A stretch of DNA of 64,000 bases from Mesostigma viride (Eukaryota > Streptophyta > Mesostigmatophyceae > Mesostigmatales > Mesostigmataceae), in assembly GCA_009746045.1 (NCBI GenBank), contig RPFO01000165.1, positions 7,004,034-7,068,033 of the forward strand, in the 5' to 3' direction. Under the pieces are notes generated by a model. That model was not told the DNA's origin, made no database searches, and saw only the letters and a list, made by a program, of their open reading frames with translations. The position numbers and the translations under genes are program-made. Of this stretch, positions 28,492 through 39,811 are shown in pieces (position 1 is the stretch's first letter; each line of letters begins with the position of its first letter).

Positions 28492-31186
28492 TCACCTGCG
28501 TTCACGGTGCCAGCCTAGCTCCTGTGGAAAGAAGCGAGCGCGGCCAAATGCCTCGACTGGGTGTGGGCAGCCGCACACGAACTGCGTCACCTCCGCCAGG
28601 GCATGATAGTCCTCATACTGCCCATCAGCCCACATCGCCTTGATGAGCAGGTGACCTCCCCTTTCCTGAACCTTAGTGACCCAGCCATGGAAGCGCTCCC
28701 TCTTCCTCGCTATCCCCGGAAACAGGGCACACAGGCGCATCCCGATAAGCGCACGTGCTCCATGCTCGGCAAAGTAGGCATTGCAGTCATCCTTTGCTGC
28801 TGCCCTGGCGGCGGTGGCAGTCTTGTAATGCTCAAAGTCAATCTGCGGGTGCTCTTTCAACGCCGCCACCGTGGCAGCTGACAGTTTGCCGGTACTGATC
28901 AGCTCAGGCTGGTGCACCTCTGCCGTACCGCCCACTGTCCAGTGCTGCAGGTGTACATCAGAAATGGGGACCGTCATCCCTGCGCTGCCGCCACCTAATG
29001 TCACTCTAGAAAACTGGCCCGTCCACGACGGTGCGTAGTAAGGAGAGGCGACAATGCTGTCACGCTCCGTGCGATCGCCTTCCAGATCAAGGACCTTCAC
29101 CAGCATGTGTGGTGCCCACGGCATTCCCTGCCCGCAGGTGACGGCTGGCCGCTTAACAACGAGTAGGTCGCTGCGTCGTATGAGGCTTCCATTCACCTTG
29201 AAGGTGTGCCTGCCGGAAATCAGTGTGCGCAAAGCGGGCGTTGCCGTTGATGTGCTCCCTCGCGCAGCGGGCGCACATGCGCGGTTGATCTGCGCTTGAA
29301 TCTCGCGGGCAGGGCAAGCGACGTGTGAGATTACTTGTTTTATGGGCAGCCTCAGTGCTCGTGTTGCCCGCGCAACCGACTGGTCGCCTGCAGATCGCAG
29401 CGGTAAGGGTACCGCCTTGTTCGCTTGCAGTTCACGCTTCTCTTTGAGCTTTTGCTCCATGATGTCGAACAGATTCTCGTTGTTGGCACGCACATCCTCC
29501 ACGGACTTTGGCACCTGCTCAATCCATCCGTCCAGCAACTGCTGCTTCTCAGCGGCGACGATGTCAGGAAAAAGGCTGTGAAGGCTAGCGCAGGTACATC
29601 TCCTGGCACCGCCCTCGTCCCATTCAAAAAGCGGCACTAGACCAGGACTTCCTTTGGGGGCCTTGCCACGCTCTATGAGGAGGCACCCATAGACAGGATC
29701 TCCCTGCGGGGTGTACCCAATGGGCGTGACCCCGTCACAAGCCTCGCCATTAGGCCCTGTGGGCTGCCACTTGTTCACCGGTGCATTTACCAACGTCTCC
29801 GATGCGGCTAGGCGCCAGCGGACATACACGGTCATATCCGGGCCCCAAAACACTTCGAGATCGAACACCTTCGAAGAGCGGTGCCTCTCCCTCTCGGCTT
29901 CGGTTGCTGGCTCATCATCCAAGTCGGCGGTGGCGCCCGCGCCCGCACCCGCGCCGGCGCCTGCGCCCCCACCCCCGCCCGCGCCCGCGCGCGCGCCTTG
30001 GGTGGCGCCCGCGCCCGCACCCGCGCCGGCGCCTGCGCCCCCGCCCCCGCCCCCGCCGGGCCCGCGCCCGCGCCCGCGTCTTGGGTGGCGCCCGCGCCCG
30101 CACCCGCGCCTTCTCCCCCGCCCCCGCCCCCGCCCGCGCCCCCGCCCGCGCCATGGGTGTGGCCCGCGGCTGGCTTCTTCGGAAATGCGTCCATCGATTT
30201 CACCCACCGGCCGTCAGCGGTGGATGCACCCTTTCGGCCACGTTGTGACATCAAGCGCGGCGTCCCCAATAGAACAGTCATGCAATATGAATAATCATTA
30301 GTATCAACGATGCGTTCATGCAGGCGTGAACTGTGAAATACAACAAGCATGCAACAACGACTCCAGCACACTTAGTAAATACTGCTCATAATATCTGTGG
30401 CACATGCAACATGGTTAAAACACACATGGATGACCTGTATGGCTGCACATGAACTGTCCACCTAGAGAAGACTAGAAATTCAGCATGATATCAAGAGCCA
30501 TCCACACAAATATATGTCTTACCGCAGCTTAGGGCTTCTTCGGGTTGAGTTGGCGAATCGAGCTTGTTGAGCCCTGCTCGAAGTAATGCTCAAATGCGAT
30601 GCCCAGGCCCGCCAGCACATCATCAAATGTGATTAGTTTCACAGGTGGTCCGAAGAGTTCCAAACGTGGTTGCTAATTTTCAGGCAGTGCCTGAAGGCCG
30701 CCTCGAAAGTGAAACGCGAAAGTGAAAAGGGGTCACAAACCCTATGTTCATATCCTTGACTCCCCCGTCGAGAACGAACCGAAAACCAGCGCCATGAACG
30801 AACTTGTGACGAGTAGATGACGACATCGTGGTTATGGCGTCGTACCCCCCCTGGTGCAGCTGCTGCTTTATCGCCGCCTTCCTGTCCTCTTGCTTCCGCC
30901 CGGGCGAAAACCAGGCGCTTCGCAATGCCTGGAGATGTGATATTCTAATGGGCTTCATGCACTCGTGGCCGCACTTACAGTCGAACGTCTCGTCGGTCAC
31001 TAGGCTGCCGGCATGGGTGCTGCCGCTTAGCACTATGGCTGCGAACTTGCGCTTCCCATGGTGTCCCATCACCATGATAGCGAAAGCCAGGAAGCAGATA
31101 GCCACGATTATGTCCCAGCAAAGCCATAGCACACCTTCCGTTTCGACCGCCATGTCGGCCACTAGTCCGGATAGCTCAATGTGCAC
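28492..31186 (-). CDS. Gene carried by the TTAA element, function not recognised
   Basis: The likely first exon runs from the ATG at 31,186 to about 30,697: a hydrophobic stretch near residues 25-41 (LWLCWDIIVAICFLAFAIMV), then a Cys cluster (CKCGHEC) and a charged helix. A GGVKDMNIG donor (GTTTGT) ends it. The main downstream ORF runs to 28,492. It starts with a Gly/Arg or Gly/Ala low-complexity tract (29,930-30,160) whose frame is uncertain, since the sequence before it (RGRKGASTADGRWVKSMDAF) is open in a neighbouring frame. It continues as about 430 residues with VFDLEVFWGPDMTVYVRW and IDFEHYKTATAARAAAKDD. No transposase motif was found. As the only substantial ORF in the element it may still be its transposase or an accessory protein. 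The start codon lies inside one arm of the long palindrome. Confidence 0.45.
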
Positions 31187-31727
31187 CTGACCTTGACACT
31201 AATCGCACAAACAGCCACAATTTTGCAAGCAAGAAGACATGGCTACCTCGGCATTTCATGAAATGTACTTCGTGAAATGCATTTCGTGAAATGTACTAAG
31301 GAACGTGATTGGCCGGCGTTCGCTCGCCAAATCTCGCAAAATGTACTAAGGCACGTGATTGGTCCCGCAAAATGTACTAAGGAACGTGATTGGCCGGCGA
31401 AGATTCTGTAGGGAATTTTAATTGCAGCAAACAGAATCTTCGCCGGCCAATCACGTTCCTTAGTACATTTTGCGGGACCAATCACGTGCCTTAGTACATT
31501 TTGCGAGATTTGGCGAGCGAACGCCGGCCAATCACGTTCCTTAGTACATTTCACGAAATGCATTTCACGAAGTACATTTCATGAAATGCCGAGGTAGCCA
31601 TGTCTTCTTGCTTGCAAAATTGTGGCTGTTTGTGCGATTAGTGTCAAGGTCAGGTGCACATTGAGCTATCCGGACTAGTGGCCGACATGGCGGTCGAAAC
31701 GGAAGGTGTGCTATGGCTTTGCTGGGA
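31113..31727. repeat. Perfect inverted repeat with 296-bp arms
   Basis: Arms 31,113-31,408 and 31,432-31,727 are exact reverse complements as far as can be read, with a 23-nt spacer (TAGGGAATTTTAATTGCAGC and three more bases). Each arm contains the start of the minus-strand gene (ATG and about 24 codons), several AAATGTACT motifs like those at the element's ends, and three CCAATCACG boxes. A transcript through it would form a 296-bp hairpin. As DNA it could be a symmetric, bidirectional promoter. Confidence 0.93.
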
Positions 31728-32330
31728 TGATTATCATCGTAGTACATCATATGTATTACAGTACATTTCACGAAGTACATTTCATGGAGGCAGAGGGAAA
31801 GTTCCTGTTCATGGTGAGTCGGGGTTAGCAATCACGGCAATGTCGATACATGTACTTGCAGTATATACAAATGCCATAATGTCCTTAGATGCAGCATGAA
31901 TGTCTATGTTCGGATTTCTTTTATCACGATGCTTAGGATGCCTTCCGACAGAAATCTGCTGCGCTACAGGTCGGGAATACCTGAACTTGATATGCGTGGC
32001 CAGTGGCCATGGCAGCCGGGGTCGGTAAGAATTAACTTCGATAGCCATGAATAATGCGGAAAGTGAACGTTGTCCACCCGCTGCACAGGGAAAATGGCTG
32101 CACAGGAACGGCCTGACGTGATACTGTCGCAAAGCAGTTCTCATAAGCCGACAATTACACATTCGACTTATGATCGATAATCGGCGCAGGCCTTCGACAT
32201 TCAAGCGCGCATCGAAACGTCGTGAGGATTTCGGACATTTAGATGAAGTTGGATTGTTTTCGGCCCTCGTATTTGCCATGATCTTGGCCATCCAATCTTT
32301 TTGCTTCGTGCACAGTTTGCGTTTGCAGTT
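31728..32330. other. Non-coding part of the TTAA element beyond the palindrome
   Basis: Further single copies of the GTACATTTCACGAAGTACAT motif occur at about 31,762-31,790. Otherwise no gene or clear repeat is seen. Confidence 0.4.
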
Positions 32331-32344
32331 AAGCGTAGGTACAT

Positions 32345-32425
32345 GACAAGCTTGCGTTTGCGTTTGCGTTTGCGTTTGCCTTTGCCTTTGCCTTTGCGTA
32401 TACATTTGCATGTGCGCTTGCGTTG
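32345..32425. repeat. Hexanucleotide (TTTGCG)n tract
   Basis: About a dozen copies of TTTGCG or TTTGCC, decaying into TTGCATGTGCG. Confidence 0.75.
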
Positions 32426-32919
32426 CCGTTTGCTTATGCGTCCCAATGTATGTCTGGCTTTGGGCAATTCTATTTCCTTGTCGTTGGGATATGAGTGGGT
32501 GCTGGCGGTGGTGTTACTGTCGGCAGGTAGAGTGGCAGTGGCTTCAACTTCTGTTGCTTTTTCATTGCATTTGCATTTTCATTGGGTCTCTGTAGTTAAC
32601 AACTGCTTTAAATATCTTTGTTAATAGCCGGCTTCAGCTGTAATTTCGATTGCATGTTGCTTTTGAATTGCATTCGCACTGGGCACATGCAGTGGGCATT
32701 AGGCATTGGTAGTGCAATTACACATGCAGTCACACTTGCAATTGCAATGAAGTTGAAATTGAAGCTGCAGCTAAAATTTGCTACGTGCCTAACTGGTACA
32801 GTCGCATGTGCAGTCAACTTTGTGCTTGTTTATTATTATTATTTCTTCTTCTTATAATTTCTTCTTCTTATTATTATAATTTCTTCTTGCTTTTCGTAAT
32901 GTGTGGTGGTTAGAATGGT

Positions 32920-33105
32920 GATGGCAGGGGCAGGAGCAGGGGCAGGGGCAGGGGCAGGGGCAGGGGCAGGGGCAGGGGCAGGGGCAGGGGCAGGGGCAGG
33001 GGCAGGGGCAGGGGCAGGGGCAGGGGCAGGGGCAGGGGCAGGGGCAGGGGCAGGGGCAGGGGCAGGGGCAGGGGTAGGGGCAGGGGCAGGGGCAGGGGCA
33101 ATCAT
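32920..33105. repeat. (GGGGCA)n tract
   Basis: About 30 almost perfect copies of GGGGCA on the plus strand (one GGGGTA). Open in several frames as Gly-Ala or Pro-Leu repeats; not coding by any other evidence. High G-quadruplex potential. Confidence 0.95.
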
Positions 33106-33370
33106 GAGTTGCTTTCGGCCTGGCATGTGCACCAGAACTGGCATATGTGCTCGCAATGCAGCTTGCTACTCTTGTTCCTTTTGTTTGCCTTTTCTTTTGT
33201 TTGGGAACTGTTCGTGCAGGGGGGTGGGATGAGGCCGCGAGTCTCTGGGCAGGGGCATTGACGTGGGTAGGTGTGTGTCTGGGCTAAGTCTGCAATTGTC
33301 GCTGCTGTGCTGTACTTCTGGCTGTGGCTTACGGTGCATTTGTGGCTTGGAGTAGGGGTGAGGCTAGGGT

Positions 33371-34200
33371 GGGCGCAGGCGCGGGCGTGGGCGTGGGCGT
33401 GGGCGTGAGCGTGGGCATGGGCGCGGGCGTGGGCGTGGGCGTGGGCGTGGGCGTGGGCGTGGGTGTGGGCGTGGGCGTGGGCGTGGGCGTGGGCGTGGGC
33501 GTGGGCGTTGGCATGGGCGTGGGCGTGGGCGTGGGCGTGGGCGTGGGCGTAGGCGTGGGAGTGGGCGTGGGCGTGGGCGTGGGCGTGGGCGTGGGCGTGG
33601 GCGTGGGCGTGGGCGTGGGCGTGGGCGTGGGTGTGGGTGTGGGCGTGGGCGTGGGCGTGGGTGTGGGCGTGGGCGTGGGCGTGGGCGTGGCGTGGGCGTG
33701 GGTGTGGGTGTGGGCGTGGGCGTGGGCGTGGGCGTGGGCGTGGGCGTGGGCGTGGGCGTGGGCGTGGGCGTGGGCGTGGGCGTGGGCGTGGGCGTGGGCG
33801 TGGGCGTGGGCGTGGGCGTGGGCGTGGGCGTGGGCGTGGGCGTGGGCGTGGGCGTGGGCGTGGGCGTGGGCGTGGGCGTGGGCGTGGGCGTGGGCATGGG
33901 CGTGGGCGTGGGCGTGGGCGTGGGCGTGCGCGTGCGCGTGGGCGTGGGCGTGGGAGTGGGCGTGGAGTGGGCGTGGGCGTGGGCGTGAGCGTGGGCGTGG
34001 GCGTGGGCGTGGGCGTGGGCGTGGGCGTGGGCGTGGGCGTGGGCGTGGGCGTGGGCGTGGGCGTGGGCGTGGGCGTGGGCGTGGCGTGGGCGTGGGCGTG
34101 GGCATGGGCGTGGGCGTGGGCGTGGGCGTGGGCGTGGGCGTGGGCGTGGGCGTGGGCGTGGGCGTGGGCGTGAGCGTGGGCGTGGGCGTTGGCGTGGGTA
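33371..34200. repeat. (GGGCGT)n tract, long block
   Basis: About 135 copies of GGGCGT with rare GGGCAT, GGTGT, GAGCGT and single-base slips (near 33,690, 33,962 and 34,083). It is flanked by a unique segment (33,310-33,370) that recurs at 34,205-34,300, so the whole block has been duplicated in tandem with its flank. Long Val-Gly, Ala-Trp or Arg-Gly frames through it are artefacts of the period of six. Confidence 0.95.
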
Positions 34201-34300
34201 GGTGTGTGTCTCAGCTACGTCTGCTATTGTTGCAGCTGCGCTCTACTTCTGGCTGTGGCTTTGGGTATAATTGTGGCTTGGAGTAGGGGTGAGGCTAGGG

Positions 34301-34645
34301 TGGGCGTGGGCGTGGGCGTGGGCGTGGGCGTGGGCGTGGGCGTGGGCGTGGGCGTGGGCGTGGGCGTGGGCGTGGGCGTGGGCGTGGGCGTGGGCGTGGG
34401 CGTGGGCGTGGGCGTGGGCATGGGCGTGGGCGTGGGCGTGGGCGTGGGCGTGGGCGTGGGCGTGGGTGAGAATGGGCGGGTGCGGGGGCAGGGGCATGGG
34501 CATGGGCGGGGCGGGGGCGGGGCGGGGGCGGGGGCGGGGGCGGGGGCGGGGGCGGGGGCGGGGGCGGGGGCGGGGCGGGGGGGGGGGGGGCGGGGGCGGG
34601 GGCGGGGCGGGGGCGGGGGCGGGGGCGGGGGCATGGGCGTGTGCA
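34301..34645. repeat. Second (GGGCGT)n block running into (GGGGGC)n
   Basis: About 28 copies of GGGCGT (34,301-34,466), then GGGGC-type G-rich repeats to 34,640, including a run of twelve G. The flank at 34,205-34,300 repeats 33,260-33,370. Confidence 0.93.
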
Positions 34646-35400
34646 TGGGCGTTGGGGGGTCAGGGGGGCTGGGGTTGGGTTTGGGTGGGTGGGTCATTGG
34701 TGCAATGTTTGGAGTTGGGGCTTGTGTGTGTGTGTGGGGGGGGGGGGCATGGGGATTGCCATGCGCGTGCACGTGGGCGTCCGCGTGATCCTCTGTTCGT
34801 GTACATGTTCATGCATGTGCCATGACGGCACAATGCATGTCAGATTCGTGACTTTATCGTGTGTTCCCTAGTTGCAAGTATTACTGCTAAAATTCATTGC
34901 AGCATTCCATTCCTTGCATAATGCTTGATTGCTTGCATCAGTTCATTCTATACTTCGATCATGACCTGAAGTGCTTAAGTATTACCAGACTCTCGCGCAG
35001 TGTCAGAATGTCCAATTTTTAGCACACATGCATGTTTGCACACCAAAGCCCTCATTCCCATGTTGATAAGGCTAAGTAAAACTTTTTTTTTTTGTGCGGT
35101 GATCCACGAAATGCAGCTGTGAATGGCTCTAGGAGGTCACCAATGGTGGCCAGACCTGTTATTGAGCATTGGGAGACGTTACAGGGGCATCAATCACAGT
35201 TACATTTAGTTCATATGTAGTTCAATTTAGTACATTATAGTATAAATGTAGTAGAAAATAGTACAACCTAGTATATTGTAGCATATACTAGTTCAACTAC
35301 CTCCAGATGAGATCCAGGGGCTATGGGGACACTTTTTATGCAAAACTGAACTTGAAACAAGCAAAAAACAAGAAACTTGGAAAAACTCAAAATGTACTTG
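34646..35400. other. Right end of the TTAA element
   Basis: No gene. G-rich low complexity to about 34,750, then mixed sequence. At 35,200-35,295 there are spaced repeats of TAGTTCA, TAGTACA and TAGTATA, possibly subterminal binding sites. The terminal repeat begins at 35,400. Confidence 0.5.
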
Positions 35401-35968
35401 TGCTGGAGTACATTCTTAACGGCTGGCAGGGGGGGGAAGGCGGCGAAGCCCGAATTGACTGAGCATGAAAGGGAAAAGCTTGATTCCCGCAAGAAGATCG
35501 CGAAGGATCATATTATTGCTGTTGGCAAGCTCATGCTTGAGTCTCCGCCCGATGGCGTCGATAAGGAGGGACCTGCGGGGGCCGAGTTTTGCAAGTACCT
35601 GACACAACTTGAGGCGGAAGTCGATGCCGATTTCGATACGGAGGTGTTGGGTGCCGCAACCTTTAAACATGAATTGGCATATGAATTTGTAAATCTGGTG
35701 AAGGCGAAAGCCACCAAGAATTACAAGTGGCAGCCTAAGGAGTACTCAGAGGCAAAGGTTGACAAGATCGAGAAATTCATGAAGTCTGATTTTCGTCGTC
35801 GGGACGCTGAGGAAAAAAGGGCGCTGAATGCGGTTGCAAAGGCTAACAGTAAGAAGAACGCGGAGAAGAAGGCGGCGGAGAAGGAGGCGAAGAAGGCGGA
35901 GAAGGAGAAGGCTAAGGAGGCCAAGAAGCAGCAGAAAACTGGACAGGTACGATTGTTGTGAAAATTTA

Positions 35969-37500
35969 GACCTCTCGCTGCGGGTAGACGTTTACTGGCT
36001 GCGGGACTTGGTGTTCAGTGTCAGTAAGGTATTATTCCAACAGAACTTTGTTCGTCCCTGAACAGGATGTCGTGGTCGGCCTAAATATTACTGACTTGAG
36101 CGAATCCTGCGGTCCTTTTCGATTTTTTACTTCAGGATGACGGGGGAGACGAAGACGCCACGGTGGAGAAGAAGTTACCTGGTCATGACGCCGTGTTCGC
36201 GCTGGTGAAGGATATGCTCAAGTACTGCTCGAGTAGGCGGATGGCGGACGTCGATGACCTGCCAAACTGGCCCGAGTTCTCCCCCTTTCTTGAGCTGCTC
36301 CGGTCACTCAACAAGCTGTTTAAGGAGGGGGTGCTCACGAGCAGTGGGAACCCGGACACCGACCCTATCATTGAAAGCTGGAAGCCTTCGAAAAAGGTCG
36401 ACTCGAACAAGGAGGTCAGGGACCAGAACATCCGGAAGGCCAATTCTCTCAGGGAAACGCGTTGGATTCGGCCGGCCGATTTTAAGGAGACCGGATGTTT
36501 CAGTATGCGGATCCAGACTGTCAACGCGCTTATTTTGCCAGATGCTTTGAGGCAGCGGCGTTTGAACCTTGAAACCATTAAGGAGAACGGCCGCATTCTC
36601 CTAAATGCGCGGGACAACAGCTTGCACTTCAAGGTTGTTGTCCCGGTCTGGCAGTTCCCTTTCCAGGCGCTTGCCGAATCTCAACCTGACCTGTTCGACA
36701 AGCAAATCTTGTGCATGCCGGATTTCGCCAAGTGGCTGAGGATCCACCACGGCGCCAAGATTGACGCGGAGGATGTGGGGTCCAGGTACTTCCGGCCCCT
36801 TTCGGATACTGAAGTCGACGTGTGGCTTAACACGGAGTCCACCACCTCTTTCCTCGCGAGAGGAATTGAGTGGCGTACCTACGCCAGGGTGGACGACGTG
36901 GAAGCAGCTTTGCCTCAGGACATCCAGGGCAGTCTGCATGTTTTCAACCTGCTGTGCAATACTGCGATGAAGCACTACGATCCGAAATTTTTTGAGGAAC
37001 GGGTACCGGTACCGTATCTGGTTCTCCGGTACGCGGTAATTGATGGAAACCACTACTTCAAGGGGTTGAAGTCGTTTCTCAGGGGGCCGGATGGCGGGTG
37101 GGGAGAGGTTCGGGCAATGATGTGCGAGGGTGGGGCGGAGTCCAATTTCGCAAACACTCCTAAGGAGGCGGAGCACGCATTCCAGGACCTGTTGCGGAAA
37201 TTCCGTGGTGGTTACATGGGTACGAATGTCATTCTTCTGAAGGGTGGCGACCTGCTCCCGTCGTGGAGTGAGCACGAAATCTACCTAAGCAAAAGAAGAT
37301 GTAAGCTATCTATTTTGGCAGGGTCTAGCTGCGGGTAGACCCTCGGAATTTTCGTGGTGGTTTTTTGTGTGCGCTTCAAGTTTTTTGCGAGGGTCTCGCT
37401 GCAGCTAGACCCTCTCCTTTTTTTTTGTTGGAATTTTCGTTGCGTATTGTCGGCCGTTTCTTTTTCGAATTTTGTTGGGGTCTATCCGCAGCTATACCCC
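35969..37500. repeat. Intronic palindromes of copy A, 3' part
   Basis: One site in the exon 6-7 intron (35,969-35,990) and three in the exon 7-8 intron (37,321-37,342, 37,391-37,412 and 37,478-37,500). The homologous exon 7-8 intron of copy B also carries three or four. Confidence 0.8.
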
Positions 37501-39257
37501 TCGCCTTTTATGGCTGAGTTTTGTCGTTGCTCGCTCGATGTTAATTGATGTCGCAGGCGGTGCTGACCGGCAAGCTGGAGAAGCTGTTCGACATCGCCAA
37601 GGGGGCGAATTCGGAGGACTTAGCCGTGGCGGATCGTACGCTGGGCCAGGCGTTGATGGACGTGTGGAACTACAACAAGCTATATCTATACGGCAAAGTC
37701 ACGCGTGGGAAGGGCCACTATATTGCGGATGGCCACTATACCAATCTGCTCACGTACATCCTTCCGGCTATGCGGCAAGCGGGGGGAAGGGAAGGGAATG
37801 TGGAGCCGGCAGGGGTGGATGTACACGAGGAGGAAGCAGAAGGAAAGAAAAAGCCGGCCCACAGCATTGCTTCAGTGCATTCCGCTTACAGTCGCACGCT
37901 GGCCAACACGTTTCTCCGTCTGACACAGGAGCAGACTGATGATCCTGCCTCAACGAAACCCGCGCCTGAGGAGGTGATGATGCAAAGGTGCAAATTCGCG
38001 AATGCAGAGGGGGAGAAGAAAGGCCAGAAGGTCTCTTGGACTTCTTTCAGGAACTTGGCCAGCCTTCCTATGATGGACGCCATGATCGATTGCATCATGA
38101 GCTGCCAGGTTGGACCGGAAAAGCTCACCAAGTTGGTGGAGATCGCCAAGGATGTGCTGGAGTGCCTGCGGCTGACCATTTGCGCCAGATTCAAGGAGGA
38201 TGTGACGCTGGAAGCGCGATGCAAGGACGCAAATGGCAAGGAGTTTGTGGCGTCTCATATTTTCGAACTCGTCTTCAATCTCCATCCTCTCCCTCGGCCG
38301 GTCGGCAGGCAGGAGATTGTGGCCAGATACCGGGAATTTTGGGATGTGGCCGTCATCATAACGAGGAACATCGCCTACCTTCTTAAAGCCAAAAAACACG
38401 CCGCACATCTGAGGATTCCGAGAAAGGATCTCATGAATGGCAAGATCGACTTTCAGGAGATTCTGCTAAAAGAGAGCGAGGACAAGACGGTGGGTTTGGC
38501 ACTTTTGGCTCCGGAAGCGTTCAGGAAGTACGCTAAAAAAGTTGGATTACTCGAAGGGGGGGTGAAGGAGGCGGCGATGAAGGGGCCGGTGAAGGGGCTG
38601 GAGAAGGGGAAGGGGAAGGGGAAGGAGACGGAGGCGAAGAAGGAGGAGGAGGCGAAGGGGAAGGAGGAGTGGGACGTTGTGTATGAGTGGCGTAGTGTGG
38701 ACTGGGGCCGTCGCCGGGTCTGGTTTTGCTGTCACGTCCTCCTCGGTGATAAAGATGACGAGTCGCTCGTCAAGCAGGTGGCAGGCGAGGTTGCCTCAGC
38801 TTCAGCCCACCACTTTCCCTTGGGCAGGTCCCTTCCGTGCCTGAGCCTGCTGAACTTGGCGAACATTTGGGGTGATAAGTGGAGTAACTTTCAGAGAGGG
38901 TGGTGGTCGTTTGGTCCTTGCCCGCCAGAATCGGACATTCCCGAACCGGGCGGGATCTACGATCATGTGCTGAAGGCTTGCGCCCACGAGTTTTTCTCCA
39001 GGTTCGAACCGATGGTGATCGTGTTTGGTACCAGGCCGGAGATTAAGGGGTTTCTAGAGATAACGGAAAGGATCGGGACTGGGAGTGAATTGTGGGAGCG
39101 GCTTGAACGGGGGGAAGGTGATGGGGGGCCTAGGCTCGGAAGGGCGAAGAAGCGAAAAGCTTCCCACGAAGCTGGGGGTCCATTGTCGGCCGTGGTGGAG
39201 AGGGATGACCAACAGTTGTTGGAGGGAGGGGATGGAGGGGATGGAGGTCCGGCAGGA

Positions 39258-39280
39258 GGGTCTAACCGCGGAGAGACCCC
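39258..39280. repeat. Palindrome inside coding sequence of copy A
   Basis: GGGTCTAA, CCGCGG, AGAGACCCC within exon 8, translated as GSNRGETP. Copy B has a palindrome relative at the matching place (52,671-52,694, translated GSTRRATS). Confidence 0.65.
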
Positions 39281-39359
39281 CGTCGAGGTGAGAACGCAGC
39301 AGGCCGAACAGATGACGGGGCCTGAAGGTGATGCGGAAGTTGGTTGGAGACCCATCTAG

Positions 39360-39811
39360 GGTCCACATGGGTCCTCAGAGATAGAGGATCTTGTACAGAT
39401 TACTACAATATACTTTATTGTAGTATTGGGCCAATGGCTGTACTTCACTAGTACTCGCCAATGGGATAACGCCACGTAGAATATGTGGGCGTCTCCCAGG
39501 CCTCCACGTCACCGGCTGGTCAAGGGCCGGTGTAGTACTGTCAATAGGACTGAGCCGACTATCGGCCTATTATGTATGCGCATCTGCCTTGGTACCTCCT
39601 AGAGGATTCTAGAAGTATCTAACACGCGGCATGCACTGAACTACACGGAATGCATGTCCACGTAGGATATTCAGCAAGACTGATGAAGGTGGCAAGCGCA
39701 ATAGAATATATGCGCAACGAAGACGAATTATGCAGCAACGACAATAACGTATGAGAACAATAAACACAACGTTCATTTCATGCTTTCTGATTTACATCGC
39801 ATTCCATTTAT
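39360..39811. other. Non-coding spacer
   Basis: No gene. It includes a short inverted repeat (CTACAATATACTTTATTGTAG, 39,402-39,422) and may be the 5' region of the following retroelement. Sequence homologous to the last exon of copy B was not found here. Confidence 0.4.

Larger units (their letters stand above)
27030..35415. mobile_element. 8.4-kb DNA element inserted at TTAA in an exon of copy A
   Basis: Perfect 16-bp terminal inverted repeats, GAATGTACTCCAGCAC at 27,030-27,045 and its complement at 35,400-35,415, directly flanked by TTAA on both sides. Removing the element and one TTAA joins 26,993-27,029 to 35,420-35,946 as a single 564-nt exon with an open frame through the junction (…LPAINGWQGGKAAK…). 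That is strong evidence for insertion with TTAA duplication. TTAA targets are known for piggyBac and Kolobok; the termini do not start with CCC as in typical piggyBac. Inside are a gene on the minus strand, a long perfect palindrome and long hexanucleotide tracts. The motif AAAATGTACTT is present near both ends and recurs inside the palindrome, which suggests transposase binding sites. Confidence 0.85.
35420..39359 (+). pseudogene. Large gene of unknown function, copy A, 3' part (exons 6b-8)
   Basis: Exon 6 resumes after the inserted element (35,420-35,946): FCKYLTQLEAEVDADFDTEV, YEFVNLVKAKATKNYKWQP, then a Lys/Glu/Ala-rich helix. Exon 7 (36,136-37,300) is a globular domain well conserved with copy B: ETRWIRPADFKETGCFSMRI, GRILLNARDNSLHFKV, SRYFRPLSDTEVDVWL and GTNVILLKGGDLLPSW. 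Its last codon is out of phase by one base relative to exon 8. Exon 8 (37,557-39,359) has WNYNKLYLYGKVTRGKGHY, KGQKVSWTSFRNLASLPMMD and VAVIITRNIAYLLKAKKH, a Lys-rich linker and a C-terminal region. The TAG at 39,357 ends it without the final exon that copy B has, so the 3' end appears lost. Function is unknown. Large size, charged linkers and a basic tail suggest a nucleic-acid-associated protein, but that is a guess. Confidence 0.65.

Noticed and set aside
33371-34200. Telomere repeat
   Set aside because: GGGCGT is not a known telomere unit, lies internally within a transposon, and is interrupted.
33324-34286. Val-Gly / Ala-Trp / Arg-Gly frames in the GGGCGT tract
   Set aside because: Simple repeat with period six, open in all frames.
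27030-35415. Assignment of the 8.4-kb element to piggyBac
   Set aside because: TTAA alone is shared with Kolobok, the termini lack the usual piggyBac start, and no transposase was recognised, so the superfamily is left open.
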